Assembly (NCBI GenBank): GCA_014843695.1
Contig: CM026400.1
Coordinates: 41,267,911 to 41,331,910, forward strand
Reading direction: 5' to 3'
Source: Archivesica marissinica
Lineage: Eukaryota; Mollusca; Bivalvia; Venerida; Vesicomyidae
DNA length: 64,000 nt
Below the pieces are notes generated by a model. It saw only the letters and a program-made list of their open reading frames with translations, was not told the DNA's origin and did no database searches. This document shows positions 30,501 to 42,197 of the stretch, in pieces (the stretch's first letter is position 1; every line of letters starts with the position of its first letter). The position numbers and the translations under genes were made by a program.

Positions 30501-33013
30501 CAATAGATAGTATACTGCAGTGAATGGAACGGGAACCAACCTATTGCAATATATAATATACTGCAGTGAATGGAACGGGAACCAACCGATTGCAATATAT
30601 AATATACTGCAGTGGATGGAATGGGAACCAATATGTTTCAATAGATAGTATATACTACAGTGGATGGAATGGGAACTAATCTGTTTCAATAGATAGTATA
30701 CTGCAGTGAATGGAACGGAAACCAACCTATTGCAATATATAATATACTGCAGTTAATGGAACGGGAACCAATCTGTTTGAATAGATAGTATATACTACAG
30801 TGGATGGAATGGGAACCAACCTGTTTCAATAGATAGTATATACTACAGTGGATGGAATGGGAACCAACCTGTTTCAATAGATAGTATATACTACAGTGGA
30901 TAGAATGGGAACCAATCTGTTTCAATATATAGTATATACTACAGTGGATGGAATGGGAACCAACCTGTTTCAATAGATAGTATATACTACAGTGGATGGA
31001 ATGGGAACCAATCTGTTTCAATAGATAGTATATACTACAGTGGATGGAATGGGAACCAATCTGTTTCAATAGATAGTATATACTACAGTGGATGGAATGG
31101 GAACCAATATGTTTCAATAGATAGTATATACTGCAGTGGATTGAAGGGGAACCAACATTTTTCAATAGATAGTATATACTACAGTGGATGTAATGGGAAC
31201 CAATCTGTTTCAATAGATAGTATATACTACAGTGGATAGAATGGGAACCAACCTGTTTCAATAGATAGTATATACTGCAGTGAATTGAAGGGGAACCAAC
31301 CTGTTTCAATAGATATACTACAGTGGATGGAATGGGAACCAATCTGTTTCAATAGATAGTATATACTACAGTGGATGGAATGGGAACCAATCTGTTTCAA
31401 TAGATAGTATATACTACAGTGGATGGAATGGGAACCAACCTGTTTCCATAGATAGTATATACTACAGTGGATGGAATGGGAACCAATATGTTTCAATAGA
31501 TAGTATATACTACAGTGGATGGAATGGGAACCAACCTGTTTCAATAGATGGTATATACTACAGTGGATGGAATGGGAACCAATCTGTTTCAATAGATAGT
31601 ATATACTACAGTGGATGGAATGGGAACCAATATGTTTCAATAGATAGTATATACTGCAGTGGATTGAAGGGGAACCAACCTGTTTCAATAGATAGTATAT
31701 ACTACAATGGATGGAATGGGAACGAATCTGTTTCAATAGATAGTATATACTACAGTGGATGGAATGGGAACCAATATGTTTCAATAGATAGTATACTGCA
31801 GTGAATGGAACGGGAACCAACCTATTGCAATATATAATATACTGCAGTGAATGAAACGGGAACCAACCGATTGCAATATATAATATACTGCAGTGGATGG
31901 AATGGGAACCAATATGTTTCAATAGATAGTATATACTACAGTGGATGGAATGGGAACCAACCTGTTGCAATATATAATATACTGCAGTGGATGTAATGGG
32001 AACCAACCTATTGCAATATATAATATACTGCAGTGGATGGAACGGGAACCAACCTATTGCAATATATAATATACTGCAGTGAATGGAACGGGAACCAATC
32101 TGTTTCAATAGATAATATACTGCAGTGATGGAATGGGAACTAATCTGTTTCAATAGATAGTATACTGCAGTGAGTGGAACGGGAACCAATCTATTGCAAT
32201 ATATAATATACTGCAGTGAATGGAACGGGAACCAACCTATTGCAATATATAATATACTGCAGTGAATGGAACGGGAACCAACCGATTGCAATATATAATA
32301 TACTGCAGTAAATGGAACGGGAACCAACCTATTGCAATATATAATATACTGCAGTGGATGGAACGGGAACCAACTTATTGCAATATATAATATACTGCAG
32401 TGAATGGAACGGGAACCAACCTAATGCAATATATAATATACTGCAGTGAATGGAACGGGAACCAACCTATTGCAATATATAATATACTGCAGTGAATGGA
32501 ACGGGAACCAACCTGTTGCAATATATAATATACTGCAGTGGATGGAATGGGAACCAACCTGTTTCAATATATAATATACTGCAGTGGATGGAATGGGAAC
32601 CAACCTGTTGCAATATATAATATACTGCAGTGGATGTAATGGGAACCAACCTATTGCAATATATAATATACTGCAGTGAATGGAACGGGAACCAACCGAT
32701 TGCAATATATAATATACTGCAGTGGATGGAACGGTAACCAACTTATTGCAATATATAATATACTGCAGTGAATGGAACGGGAACCAACCTATTGCAATAT
32801 ATAATATACTGCAGTGAATGGAACGGGAACCAATATGTTTCAATAGATAGTATATACTACAGTGGATGGAATGGGAACTAATCTGTTTCAATAGATAGTA
32901 TACTGCAGTGAGTGGAACGGGAACCAATCTATTGCAATATATAATATACTGCAGTGAATGGAACGGGAACCAACCTATTGCAATATATAATATACTGCAG
33001 TGAATGGAACGGG
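27545..33013. repeat. 46/48-bp minisatellite, more than 110 copies, running into the gap
   Basis: The unit core is ggatggaatgggaaccagcc, then tgtttcaatagataatatac, then tgcagt. Left part (27545-29090): mainly 46-bp units with agcc and ttgcaat. Middle (29080-31800): mainly 48-bp units with tagatagtatatactacagt. Right part (31800-33013): units with ggaacggg and atatataatatactgcagtg. Long ORFs on either strand come from the 48-bp (16-codon) units and are not genes. The array end is not sequenced. Confidence 0.97.
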
Positions 33014-34013
33014 NNNNNNNNNNNNNNNNNNNNNNNNNNNNNNNNNNNNNNNNNNNNNNNNNNNNNNNNNNNNNNNNNNNNNNNNNNNNNNNNNNNNNNN
33101 NNNNNNNNNNNNNNNNNNNNNNNNNNNNNNNNNNNNNNNNNNNNNNNNNNNNNNNNNNNNNNNNNNNNNNNNNNNNNNNNNNNNNNNNNNNNNNNNNNNN
33201 NNNNNNNNNNNNNNNNNNNNNNNNNNNNNNNNNNNNNNNNNNNNNNNNNNNNNNNNNNNNNNNNNNNNNNNNNNNNNNNNNNNNNNNNNNNNNNNNNNNN
33301 NNNNNNNNNNNNNNNNNNNNNNNNNNNNNNNNNNNNNNNNNNNNNNNNNNNNNNNNNNNNNNNNNNNNNNNNNNNNNNNNNNNNNNNNNNNNNNNNNNNN
33401 NNNNNNNNNNNNNNNNNNNNNNNNNNNNNNNNNNNNNNNNNNNNNNNNNNNNNNNNNNNNNNNNNNNNNNNNNNNNNNNNNNNNNNNNNNNNNNNNNNNN
33501 NNNNNNNNNNNNNNNNNNNNNNNNNNNNNNNNNNNNNNNNNNNNNNNNNNNNNNNNNNNNNNNNNNNNNNNNNNNNNNNNNNNNNNNNNNNNNNNNNNNN
33601 NNNNNNNNNNNNNNNNNNNNNNNNNNNNNNNNNNNNNNNNNNNNNNNNNNNNNNNNNNNNNNNNNNNNNNNNNNNNNNNNNNNNNNNNNNNNNNNNNNNN
33701 NNNNNNNNNNNNNNNNNNNNNNNNNNNNNNNNNNNNNNNNNNNNNNNNNNNNNNNNNNNNNNNNNNNNNNNNNNNNNNNNNNNNNNNNNNNNNNNNNNNN
33801 NNNNNNNNNNNNNNNNNNNNNNNNNNNNNNNNNNNNNNNNNNNNNNNNNNNNNNNNNNNNNNNNNNNNNNNNNNNNNNNNNNNNNNNNNNNNNNNNNNNN
33901 NNNNNNNNNNNNNNNNNNNNNNNNNNNNNNNNNNNNNNNNNNNNNNNNNNNNNNNNNNNNNNNNNNNNNNNNNNNNNNNNNNNNNNNNNNNNNNNNNNNN
34001 NNNNNNNNNNNNN
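33014..34013. other. assembly gap (1000 N)
   Basis: Exactly 1000 undetermined bases, the usual placeholder for a gap of unknown size, placed where the 46/48-bp satellite could not be assembled. ORFs spanning it are meaningless. Confidence 0.99.
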
Positions 34014-34445
34014 AGCCTATAGTACTTTGTAAACAGATATCGTCATATATATGGCTGATATATAGAATTAGGGAGTTTTTACTTGTACAGTATCGAACTT
34101 TATTTTATAAAGCTTATTTCCAACCTCGTTTGGATTACTGTGTTAGTCTTTGGGATAGTACATCAGTATATGTACTATTAAAACGATTTTAAAGCTACAA
34201 AAACGTGCCTTTCGTATACTTTTAGGTGACGAATAGCACGGCTTTGAAAAAGCTTTGAAGTTTCTTACATCCAGCAATTTCACCGACGAGTCTTTTTATC
34301 TTAAAGCATGTTTAAAATGTCCAATGCTTTATTTATATCCCAATTATCTCCATGACATGTTCCAACAAAAATCACGAACTAATAATGTACTTTTAACACT
34401 TAGTTCAAATACAAATGTAAAGGTTTATATATACTCAACACAAAT
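34014..34445 (+). pseudogene. CR1/L2-like LINE reverse transcriptase fragment, C-terminal part
   Basis: Translation gives YRTLFYKAYFQPRLDYC and LWDSTS, then (after a stop near 34190) LQKRAFRILLGD and KFLTSSNFTDESFYLKA. The order AYF-x-P-x-LDYC...LW...LQKRA-x-R is the thumb and connection region after the RT palm in CR1/L2/Rex-type LINEs. The 5' part may lie in the gap; the 3' part is cut by a SINE3. Confidence 0.7.
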
Positions 34446-34451
34446 TGTGAG

Positions 34452-34835
34452 TGTGTGTCTTACGTATATTTATCGTCGCTACCGGTTGCTCATATGAGCG
34501 ACGCCTCCTAAACAGATTAGTCATTTTAGATTGTTGGAGAATAGTGCAATGATACAGATTGAGACCCATTCCAGAGTTTCCTCTGGTTCTTTTACGTGCA
34601 CGGTGTAGGCTACAGCACCGACACGAGACCTCGGTTTAAAGTCCCATCTGAAAGACTGTTAAATTTATTAGGGTCAGTCGTGGGATCGAACCTGCGATCT
34701 CTGGATTACAATTACAAATTGTGTGTTGCTTAAGGGTAGCATTTATACTCGGGACCAATTGTTTGAAACTGTCTACCCTTGGAAATACAAACTTCAAGCT
34801 CACTTACTTTGCTTAAATCGAATTGTTTACAATGG
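34452..34835 (-). mobile_element. SINE3 variant with replaced 5' region, reverse
   Basis: Tail and body are normal SINE3 (cgtcgctaccggttgctcat ... ctgttaaatttattagggtc). After the B box (gatcgaacctgcgatctctg) the usual head is replaced by about 120 bp (attacaattacaaattgtgt ... cttgcttaaatcgaattgt). The identical arrangement occurs at 37908-38295. Confidence 0.85.
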
Positions 34836-35046
34836 TTGGATGTCTACTATATTGTATTACTGTGAACTACTGTTCATAATACATGCATACAATGTATGTA
34901 GATGCGTTCTTACTTTTATTAGTTCTAATACCACATGTCTTTTATTTCAGTTGTTTTTGTATCGAATGTGTGTATACATATGTTTTATATTTAGGAGGGC
35001 CCATGGAAGATTGGCCTTGCTAAATGGGTTACCATATCTAAAAAAG

Positions 35047-35826
35047 GTATTTACTTACTTACTTACTTAATCACTCACTCACCCACCCACTCACCCCTTA
35101 CCCTCTCACTCACTCACTCACCCACTCACTCCTCACTCACTCATCACTCCTCACTCACTCACTCACTCACTCCCTCACTCACTCACTCACTCACTCACTT
35201 ACTCACTCACTCACTCACTCACTCACTCACTCACTCACTCACTCACTCACTCACTCACTCACTCACTCACTCACTCACTCACTCACTCACTCACTCACTC
35301 ACTCACTCACTCACTCACTCACTCACTCCCTCACTCACTCACTCACTCACTCACTCACTCACTCACTCACTCACTCACTCACTCACTCACTCACTCACTC
35401 ACTCACTCACTCACTCACTCACTCACTCACTCACTCACTCACTCACTCACTCACTCAATCACTCACTCACTCACTCACTCACTCACCCACCCACCCACTC
35501 ACTCACTCACTCACTCACTCACCCACTCACTCACTCGCTCACTCACTCACTCACTCACTCACTCACTCACTCACTCACTCACCCACTCACTCACTCACTC
35601 ACTCACTCACTCACTCACTCACTCCACTCACTCACTCACTCACTCCACTCACTCACTCACTCACTCCTCACTCACTCACTCACTCACTCACTCACTCACT
35701 CACTCACTCACTCACTCACTCACTCACTCACTCACTCACTCACTCACTCACTCACTCACTCACTCACTCACTCACTCACTCACTCACTCACTCACTCACT
35801 CACTCACTCACTCACTCACTCACTCT
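35047..35826. repeat. (CACT)n microsatellite, about 780 bp
   Basis: Tetranucleotide repeat (cactcactcact...) with scattered c/t changes, starting from a short (TTAC)n block at 35047-35069. Confidence 0.98.
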
Positions 35827-36015
35827 ACATATAACACTATACACACTATTTCTAAATAGCCGAGCCTTAGAATATCACAGTATGTAGCATATTCGAATAA
35901 ACGAATCTTGTGACTTACAATAACTGATTGTACAATTGCCAACATTAGACACACATATACACGTTACAACGGATCACTGTCACAACAACTAATAGAAACA
36001 TGAAACATACTATCA

Positions 36016-36580
36016 CTAAATGCGCGAATCACTCCTTCCCTCCAACTGTTCGTCCGTGTTTATATCACCTGCTGTGTTGTCCGTTTGCTTATCAGTTTGT
36101 GGGAGACTTTCACCGTTAATCTGACCAGGTAGATCATTTATACCACTCTCCGCAATACCGGAGTCCCTTGAGGATGATTGGACCTTTATGTCTTTTATAC
36201 TTCTGTTAGAAATGAGTTGTGTTCCATCAGATAAGACACTACCGGTATCTTTCAGTGGTATAACAGTCTCATTCGGATTAGTACGAGTGTCTTTAGTAAT
36301 TAGCTCATGCGCATGACGTTCTTTGTCTATATTTGCTGCCATGACTGCTTTGATTTCTTCATTTTCCTTATCACTATCGGCAACCGGATTTTCATCGTCT
36401 TCGTCTTCATCTTCTAAACCAGAATCAAGGTCTTCGTTGTCCATCTCATGTATGTCCTTTAATTCTTTTCCTTTACCTTTCTTAGATTTCTTATCTTTCT
36501 TGTGCTTTTTAGTTTTACCTTTAGTTTTTGAATGCTTGTGTTTTTTATGTTTCTTCTTTGGTGTTATTTCTACATCCACA
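36016..36580 (-). CDS. 3'-terminal exon of an unknown Lys-rich/acidic protein
   Basis: On the minus strand an acceptor (ccggtttatttttag, AG at 36582-36581) opens a frame of about 187 codons to TAG at 36018-36016. There is no ATG at its start (GTG at 36579), so it is read as a last exon. The order is: VEITPKKKHKKHKHSK and further Lys/His tracts (residues 3-38), an acidic block GLEDEDEDDEN, DSDKENEE, then a polar tail with DSGIAESG and DLPGQINGESLPQ. No fold is expected from this composition; it resembles nuclear or cytoplasmic disordered tails. Upstream exons were not found at higher coordinates. Even, non-repetitive composition over 560 bp is the main argument that it is real. Confidence 0.6.
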
Positions 36581-36610
36581 CTAAAAATAAACCGGATATA
36601 ATTATGTTAA

Positions 36611-37134
36611 AGCGGAATTACATCGCAAAAAGCAAATACAATGCATTTGTTCACGTATAAATGCATCGTTACTACAAATTCTTACGAATACATTCGAACT
36701 ATAACATTAAATCAATAAACAGTGTTTGTGTGGTCTATACACTTTCAAAATTGAAAGTAGGATTTCATATAACGGCCATCCATGCTCCTGAATTGCCGTT
36801 TGTTTGTCATCGGAGTCAATACTAAAATCTAGGTAATGTCGTTTAGAGATAATTAAACTAAGATTAGTCTACAAATAAATATGCACAGGCACAAACAAGA
36901 GATATAACGGTAAATATGTACCATAAATCGTGTTATTCAGGATACACGAGTTGCATTACGCATGTATATCGACCCTATTTACATTATTTTGTTATGTCAA
37001 CAAGCCGCGTATACGACGTTTGTTTATCAGTTGAAATACTCAGTGTTTGTGGCAAATATTTGGGTGAAAATTATACCATATAATAGGAAAATACATTCTG
37101 TAGATATTTGCATTTTCACTAATGTAGTGTCGCT
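36611..37134. mobile_element. TTAA-flanked MITE, family P2 (about 520 bp)
   Basis: The ends are AGCGGAATTACATCG (mutated) and CGATGT-like ...taatgtagtgtcgct, with TTAA at 36607-36610 and 37135-37138. The interior has caataaacagtgtttgtgtgg, gtcatcggagtcaatact and caagccgcgtatacgacgtt, shared with copies at 42198, 51187 (reverse), 53618 and 60715 (reverse). It sits in the putative intron upstream of the Lys-rich exon. Confidence 0.88.
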
Positions 37135-37161
37135 TTAATGAATCTAACGAATAATGTATTG

Positions 37162-37328
37162 AACCACAGGAACTTGAAATGTTATCCATAAGTCACCAAA
37201 GGTCTCGTACCTCTATCATATGACACCCCCCTCTATTAAAATATTTTTTTTTAATAGAGGGGGGTGTCCTAGGATAGAGGTACGAGACTTGTGGTGGCTT
37301 ATGGATAACATTTCAAGTTCCTGTGGTT
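37162..37328. mobile_element. 167-bp near-perfect hairpin (foldback element)
   Basis: The arms of about 80 bp (aaccacaggaacttgaaatg ... ctctattaaaata / tttaatagagggggg ... catttcaagttcctgtggtt) match with few mismatches around a T-rich centre. No copy was noticed elsewhere in the window. Confidence 0.88.
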
Positions 37329-37564
37329 GAACTATTGTCACCTGACGAACTTGAATACATGTAAGACAGGATGATGACATTTATAGACATGATATACTGA
37401 ATAAATCATCATGTTTGCGTGTGCATATACTATGCAACCATATAATAAACATGCTGTGAAAAGATAATGCAGCGGAACATGGCAAATCGTACGTTACTTT
37501 AGTCTGGCAACAGTGGTCTCCACTATACATCAGTGTGTCATTATATTCCGTTCCAGTTACCCCC

Positions 37565-37775
37565 CCCCCCCCCACACCGTGGTCCAGTGGTAGAGCGTCG
37601 GATTTGGAATCGAACGGTCCCGGATTCGATACTCGGTCAGGCCACGTATGTAGTGTCATTGAGCAAGGCACCTCACACACATTGCTTAGTACTGGTTAAT
37701 CGCTTAGGTCGGCTAAGCATGCCCAGGAAAACATGTCTAAGTCCCCGCGAGGGGTTTGACATTAAAGGAACATAC
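37565..37775 (+). mobile_element. tRNA-Pro-like SINE with (CATA)n tail
   Basis: The head ccgtggtccagtggtagagc, the loop ggatttggaatc (TGG) and B box ggattcgatac are followed by gagcaaggcacctcacacac, ttagtactggttaatcgctt and cccgcgaggggtttgacatt, ending in catacatacatacata. A poly-C run (37561-37574) precedes it. This is the only copy seen here. Confidence 0.78.
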
Positions 37776-37814
37776 ATACATACATACACATGATAACAAT
37801 CTCCGTCTCGTTAC

Positions 37815-37906
37815 AAAGAGGATGTGAATTTGAATCACACCAAATGTGGTGGCGATATCAACAATGGCCTTTCTCTCTCCGATGCGGAGATGTTTTTCAT
37901 CAGGAA
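37815..37906 (+). mobile_element. SINE1-related relic
   Basis: gcctttctctctccgatgcg and gatgtttttcatcaggaatg align loosely to the SINE1 body. Confidence 0.45.
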
Positions 37907-37907
37907 T

Positions 37908-38295
37908 GTGTGTGTGTTTTACGTTTATTGATCGTCGCTACCGGTTGCCCATATGAGCGACGCCTACTGAAGAGATTAGTTACTTTATATTTTTAGAGGA
38001 TAGTGCGATGATACAGACAGAGACCCATTCCAGAGTCTCCTCTGGTTCTTTTACGTGCACAGTGTAGGCTACAGCACCGACACGAGACCTCGGTTTAAAC
38101 TCCCATCTGAAAGACTGTTAAATCTTTTATTAGGGTCAGTCGTGGGATCGAACCTGCGATCTCTGGATTACAATTACAAATTGTGTGTTGCTTAAGGGTA
38201 GGCTTTATACTCGGGACCAATTGTTTGGAACTGTCTACCCTTGGAAATACAAACTTCAAGCTCACTTACTTTGCTTAAATCGAATTGTATATATT
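37908..38295 (-). mobile_element. SINE3 variant with replaced 5' region, reverse (second copy)
   Basis: Same structure as 34452-34835, including the non-SINE3 segment from attacaattacaaattgtgt to cttgcttaaatcgaattgta. This second copy shows the unusual 5' part is a mobile unit and not flanking DNA. Confidence 0.85.
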
Positions 38296-38554
38296 CATAT
38301 ATTAACACACGTGTAATAACACCTGGAATGAATCCGATTGGTCGCGGCATGCAACGCTGCCGTTGAATATCATGCTAAATATGCACTAGTGGATATATCG
38401 TGATTAAAAGTAGTATGCTTTAAGTTGTTTGTTTCTTTATCGGGAACTATTTACCACAGCGTACGAATACAACTTACTGATTTCTTACTCGAGATGTAAT
38501 AAGTCTGACAAAGCATACTGACAAGCAGAAAGGCTCCCTTTTCAAATGTATTAG

Positions 38555-38778
38555 TTTACACAAATTTAATTTAGCTCGATTGCGAAACAAGTTATTTCAA
38601 CTTATATTAATCACTCTCGAGACCTCATTCCTGATGGAAGCCATCGCCACGAGGGGGAGAGAAGAGGCAACGTGGAATTTAAATGCTTTGCCTAAGGGCA
38701 CAATCGTAACGGCTCCAGCGGGGCTCGAACTCCGGACCTTTAGCACCTGAAGCGAACGCGCATCCACTGCGCTAAATC
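38555..38778 (-). mobile_element. SINE1 copy, reverse, nearly full-length
   Basis: From aatttaatttagctcgattg to the head gcgaacgcgcatccactgcg; B box complement ggggctcgaactcc. Confidence 0.92.
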
Positions 38779-39150
38779 AAATGTGTTACCATGGTAATGT
38801 GATATAAAAGAAAATTACACTCGTGCTGATTCCATACGTTATGTTATGAAAATCGTTTTGGAATTCAATAAGAGTTTCATAAACTATGGTATGAGATCAC
38901 CACGAGTGTAATTGATCCTATATTTATCTGTAATCTATATATGTGTCAATATAAAAGCTTTGTTGAAAAAAACTGGCACACCTGCACATATATTAGCTAA
39001 TGACAAAAATCATAATTTAATTTGACAAGTGTATGGAGGTTGGTTTTGTTTTTGTATTTGGAATGTTTAAAGTCGTGCCGAGAGCTTTGGTTACATGACG
39101 ATTCAATAGCTGTTACATGCTGGGCAATATGACTGTTTTACAAGTAACGC
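38779..39150. other. no gene recognised
   Basis: AT-rich sequence without supported features. Confidence 0.5.
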
Positions 39151-39154
39151 TATG

Positions 39155-39395
39155 TTCGATCCCCCGTCTGACCATAATAAAACCAAAATATAACAGTCTT
39201 TCAGATGGGACGTTAAAACGAGGTCTCTTGTCCGTGCTGTACACCGTGCACGTAAAAGAACCAGAGGAGACTCTGGAATGGGTCTCTGTCTGTATCATTG
39301 CACTATCCTCCAAAAATGTCTAAAATTACTATTCTCTTCAGGAGGCGTCGCGCATATGGGCAACCGGTATCGACGATAAATGAACGTAAAACACA
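39155..39395 (+). mobile_element. SINE3 copy, head-truncated
   Basis: Starts at gttcgatcccccgtctgacc and runs to acgataaatgaacgtaaaac. Confidence 0.9.
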
Positions 39396-39755
39396 CACCA
39401 TCACATACTTAGTATTATGACAACTCTGACCACCCACACGGGGAAACACTTTACAGTCACTACACTGTACATGTACACATAGCGATGTTATAAATTTAAA
39501 TTATATACACTCAACAACATTCTAAATCGGTCACCAGTCAAGCAGACGAATATCCATATAATATCAATATTCATGTCATCTTATATGATACACGTTATTA
39601 TACAGAGATCGTTATGCAATGAATTACTGTATACTCATCTCGAACAAAATACATTAAATGTCAATATGAAAATATATATATTATTACTGGAATGCATATA
39701 TTATAAATTGGATTCATATATTATATTATATTAACACCAGGTGAATTTTATTGAG
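39396..39755. other. AT-rich DNA, no gene recognised
   Basis: Contains short tata/atat stretches only. Confidence 0.5.
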
Positions 39756-39763
39756 TGTAGGAC

Positions 39764-40062
39764 AGACGGATCTGTAGTCAGTGGTAACACGCTGGACTGG
39801 TAATCCAGGGATCACAGGTTCGATCCCCCGTCTCACCATAAGAAAATTAACATTCTTTCAGATGGGACTTTAAACCGAGGTCTCGTGTGGGTGCTGTACA
39901 TCGTGCACGTAAAAGAACCAGAGGAGACTCTGGAATGGGTCTCTGTCTGTATAACTGCACTATCCATCAACAATCTAAAGTGACGAATCTCTTCAGGAGG
40001 CGTCGCTCATATGGGCAACGGGTAGCGACGATAAATAAACGTTAAAAACACACACACATTGA
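39764..40062 (+). mobile_element. SINE3 full-length copy with 12-bp target-site duplication
   Basis: Head cagacggatctgtagtcagt to tail cgacgataaataaacgtt; ATTGAGTGTAGG flanks it just left (ends 39763) and right (about 40067). Confidence 0.93.
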
Positions 40063-40635
40063 GTGTAGGCATACGTCAGGTTTAAAACCAGCAATTCTAT
40101 GACGTCGGGGACTTAACAATAACAAAGATCGTGTTCACATTATACTCTAAATGTTGAAATGGGACACTTAAATTCCCAAAAGACGTAAGGACATGCAGTT
40201 GCGTAGCTTGTCCATATTGGTGTGCAAGTTCAATGTTAGGGGGCTTAGAAAATAGTCGTCACTGCAAACAAAACTGCGTTATTTTTAAATCCAGGAAAAT
40301 ATGCTAGTTTATGCATTGTGGCTTAAATGCAGCTACGCCACTGACATACATGTACTAACATAATGTCTTCCTGGTAGTATGGATTCTTGCTGTCATGTTG
40401 TATTCAATAAACTGTGAATACTTAATACGTGAAATAAATGCATTTTGTAACTGGAATTCATCGCCCATCGTGTTTTAGTCGGATGCACAAAATCGATGTT
40501 CAAAGAAAACAATCAAATATGCATTAGCTTTGCAGTTTCCTAATTGTTGTAAATGTCCAATGTTTGTATATAGCGTAATTTGTGGCTGACGTATTGTGTT
40601 CTTATATAATACGGAATCCATAAATAATTCGATAT
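40063..40635. other. no gene recognised
   Basis: Unique AT-rich DNA; no open frame or repeat family identified. Confidence 0.5.
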
Positions 40636-40639
40636 GCCA

Positions 40640-40840
40640 GTCATTCAAATGGGACTTTAAGCAGAGGTCTGGTGTCGGTGCTGTACATCGTGCACGTAAA
40701 AGAACAAGAGGAGACTCTGGAATGGGTCTCTCTCTGTATCATTGCATTATCCTCCAAAAATGCAAAATGACTAATCTCTTCAGGAGGCGTCGCTCATATG
40801 GGCAACCGGTAGCGACGATAAATAAACGTAATACACACAT
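40640..40840 (+). mobile_element. SINE3 copy, 5'-truncated
   Basis: Starts within the body (attcaaatgggactttaagc) and ends cgacgataaataaacgtaat. Confidence 0.88.
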
Positions 40841-41059
40841 TCGTTAGGCGTTTTTGCAAACAAAGTGCTCAACTTGGAGTAACTAGAGTTGAAACAGATT
40901 CTGAAATAGTTCACGAATTGTAGAAATGGATGTACTAGTAACATTCAGCCAATTAGCAAATAGTAAAACTATCATTTGACGTCATATTCAATTTTCGACG
41001 CAAATATCAATGTCAATTGAAGTCGTGTTAAGCGCGGTGTCATTGTATGGTTATACACG

Positions 41060-41640
41060 TCAGTTTAAATTGCCAATACAATGTTACACCTAAGTTGACG
41101 CCAGTTTAAATTGCCAATACAATGTTACACCTAAGTTGACGTCAGTTTAAATTGCCAATACAATGTTACACCTAAGTTGACGTCAGTTTAAATTGCCAAT
41201 ACAATGTTACACCTAAGTTGACGTCAGTTTAAATTGCCAATACAATGTTACACCTCAGTTGACGTCAGTTTAAATTGCCAATACAATGTTACACCTAAGT
41301 TGACGTCAGTTTAAATTGCCAATACAATGTTACACCTAAGTTGACGTCAGTTTAAATTGCCAATACAATGTTACACCTAAGTTGACGTCAGTTTAAATTA
41401 CCAATACAATGTTACACCTAAGTTGACGTCAGTTTAAATTACCAATACAATGTTACACCTAAGTTGACGTCAGTTTAAATTACCAATACAATGTTACACC
41501 TAAGTTGACGTCAGTTTAAATTACCAATACAATGTTACACCTAAGTTGACGTCAGTCTAAATTACCAATACAATGTTACACCTAAGTTGACGTCAGTTTA
41601 AATTGCCAATACAATGTTACACCTCAGTTGATGTCATTTT
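41060..41640. repeat. 41-bp minisatellite with a TGACGTCA site per unit, about 14 copies
   Basis: The unit is gacgtcagtttaaattgcca plus atacaatgttacacctaagt plus t. The unit junction creates TTGACGTCAG, so nearly every copy holds the palindromic CRE (TGACGTCA) at 41-bp spacing. Degenerate remnants follow to about 41770. The sequence is unrelated to the 41-bp satellite at 9753. Confidence 0.95.
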
Positions 41641-41934
41641 AATAAAATGTAATGAATAGATAGACGTCAGTTGACGTCAGTTTAAATTACAAATGGAAAT
41701 ATAGATTAGACGTCAGTTTACTTCATTTTTATAGTTTCAATGCAAAGCTAGGTCAGTTTAAATTACCAATGCAAACAGTATTGCAATTATTTTGTTGTTG
41801 AAATTTACGCATAATTATATTCACTCCACGTTGAATACGTCATTCCTTACAAGAGTTTCTAAGTTTACAGTACGTATACCAATTGCTAAGTCGCTTGTCT
41901 TGAAATGACGCTACAAATAAACATTGCAGTAAGC

Positions 41935-42050
41935 ATTCACAGTAAAACCTGTATTGAGCAGCCAGCCAAGAGAATAACAGAAAGTGGCTGCCTAGCACAG
42001 ATGACTGCCTAATGGAGGTGACCACAAACACGGGTTTAACTATGGTTAAT
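41935..42050. mobile_element. pogo/Tigger-like MITE, short diverged copy
   Basis: Ends acagtaaaacctgtattgag and cacgggtttaactatgg are inverted. The interior has agccagccaag...aaagtggctgcctagcacag, as at 43785 and 47768. Confidence 0.6.
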
Positions 42051-42197
42051 TTTCACATTTGTGTAAGTCTCTTATGAACGAATATTAAAATAACAACAAT
42101 TTGATGATAAGCCTTATTAAAACGTCTTAATTTAGCGCCTTCTTGTCACAGGCTTATTGTATTTTGCAAATGTTACATATTAAATCCAATATGTTAA

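Noticed and set aside
29546..32927. Several long minus-strand ORFs with HSIHCSIYYLLKQ-type repeats
   Set aside because: They follow the 48-bp unit of a satellite and end wherever a 46-bp unit breaks the frame.
32954..34192. ORFs of 340-412 codons
   Set aside because: They consist mostly of undetermined bases in the assembly gap.
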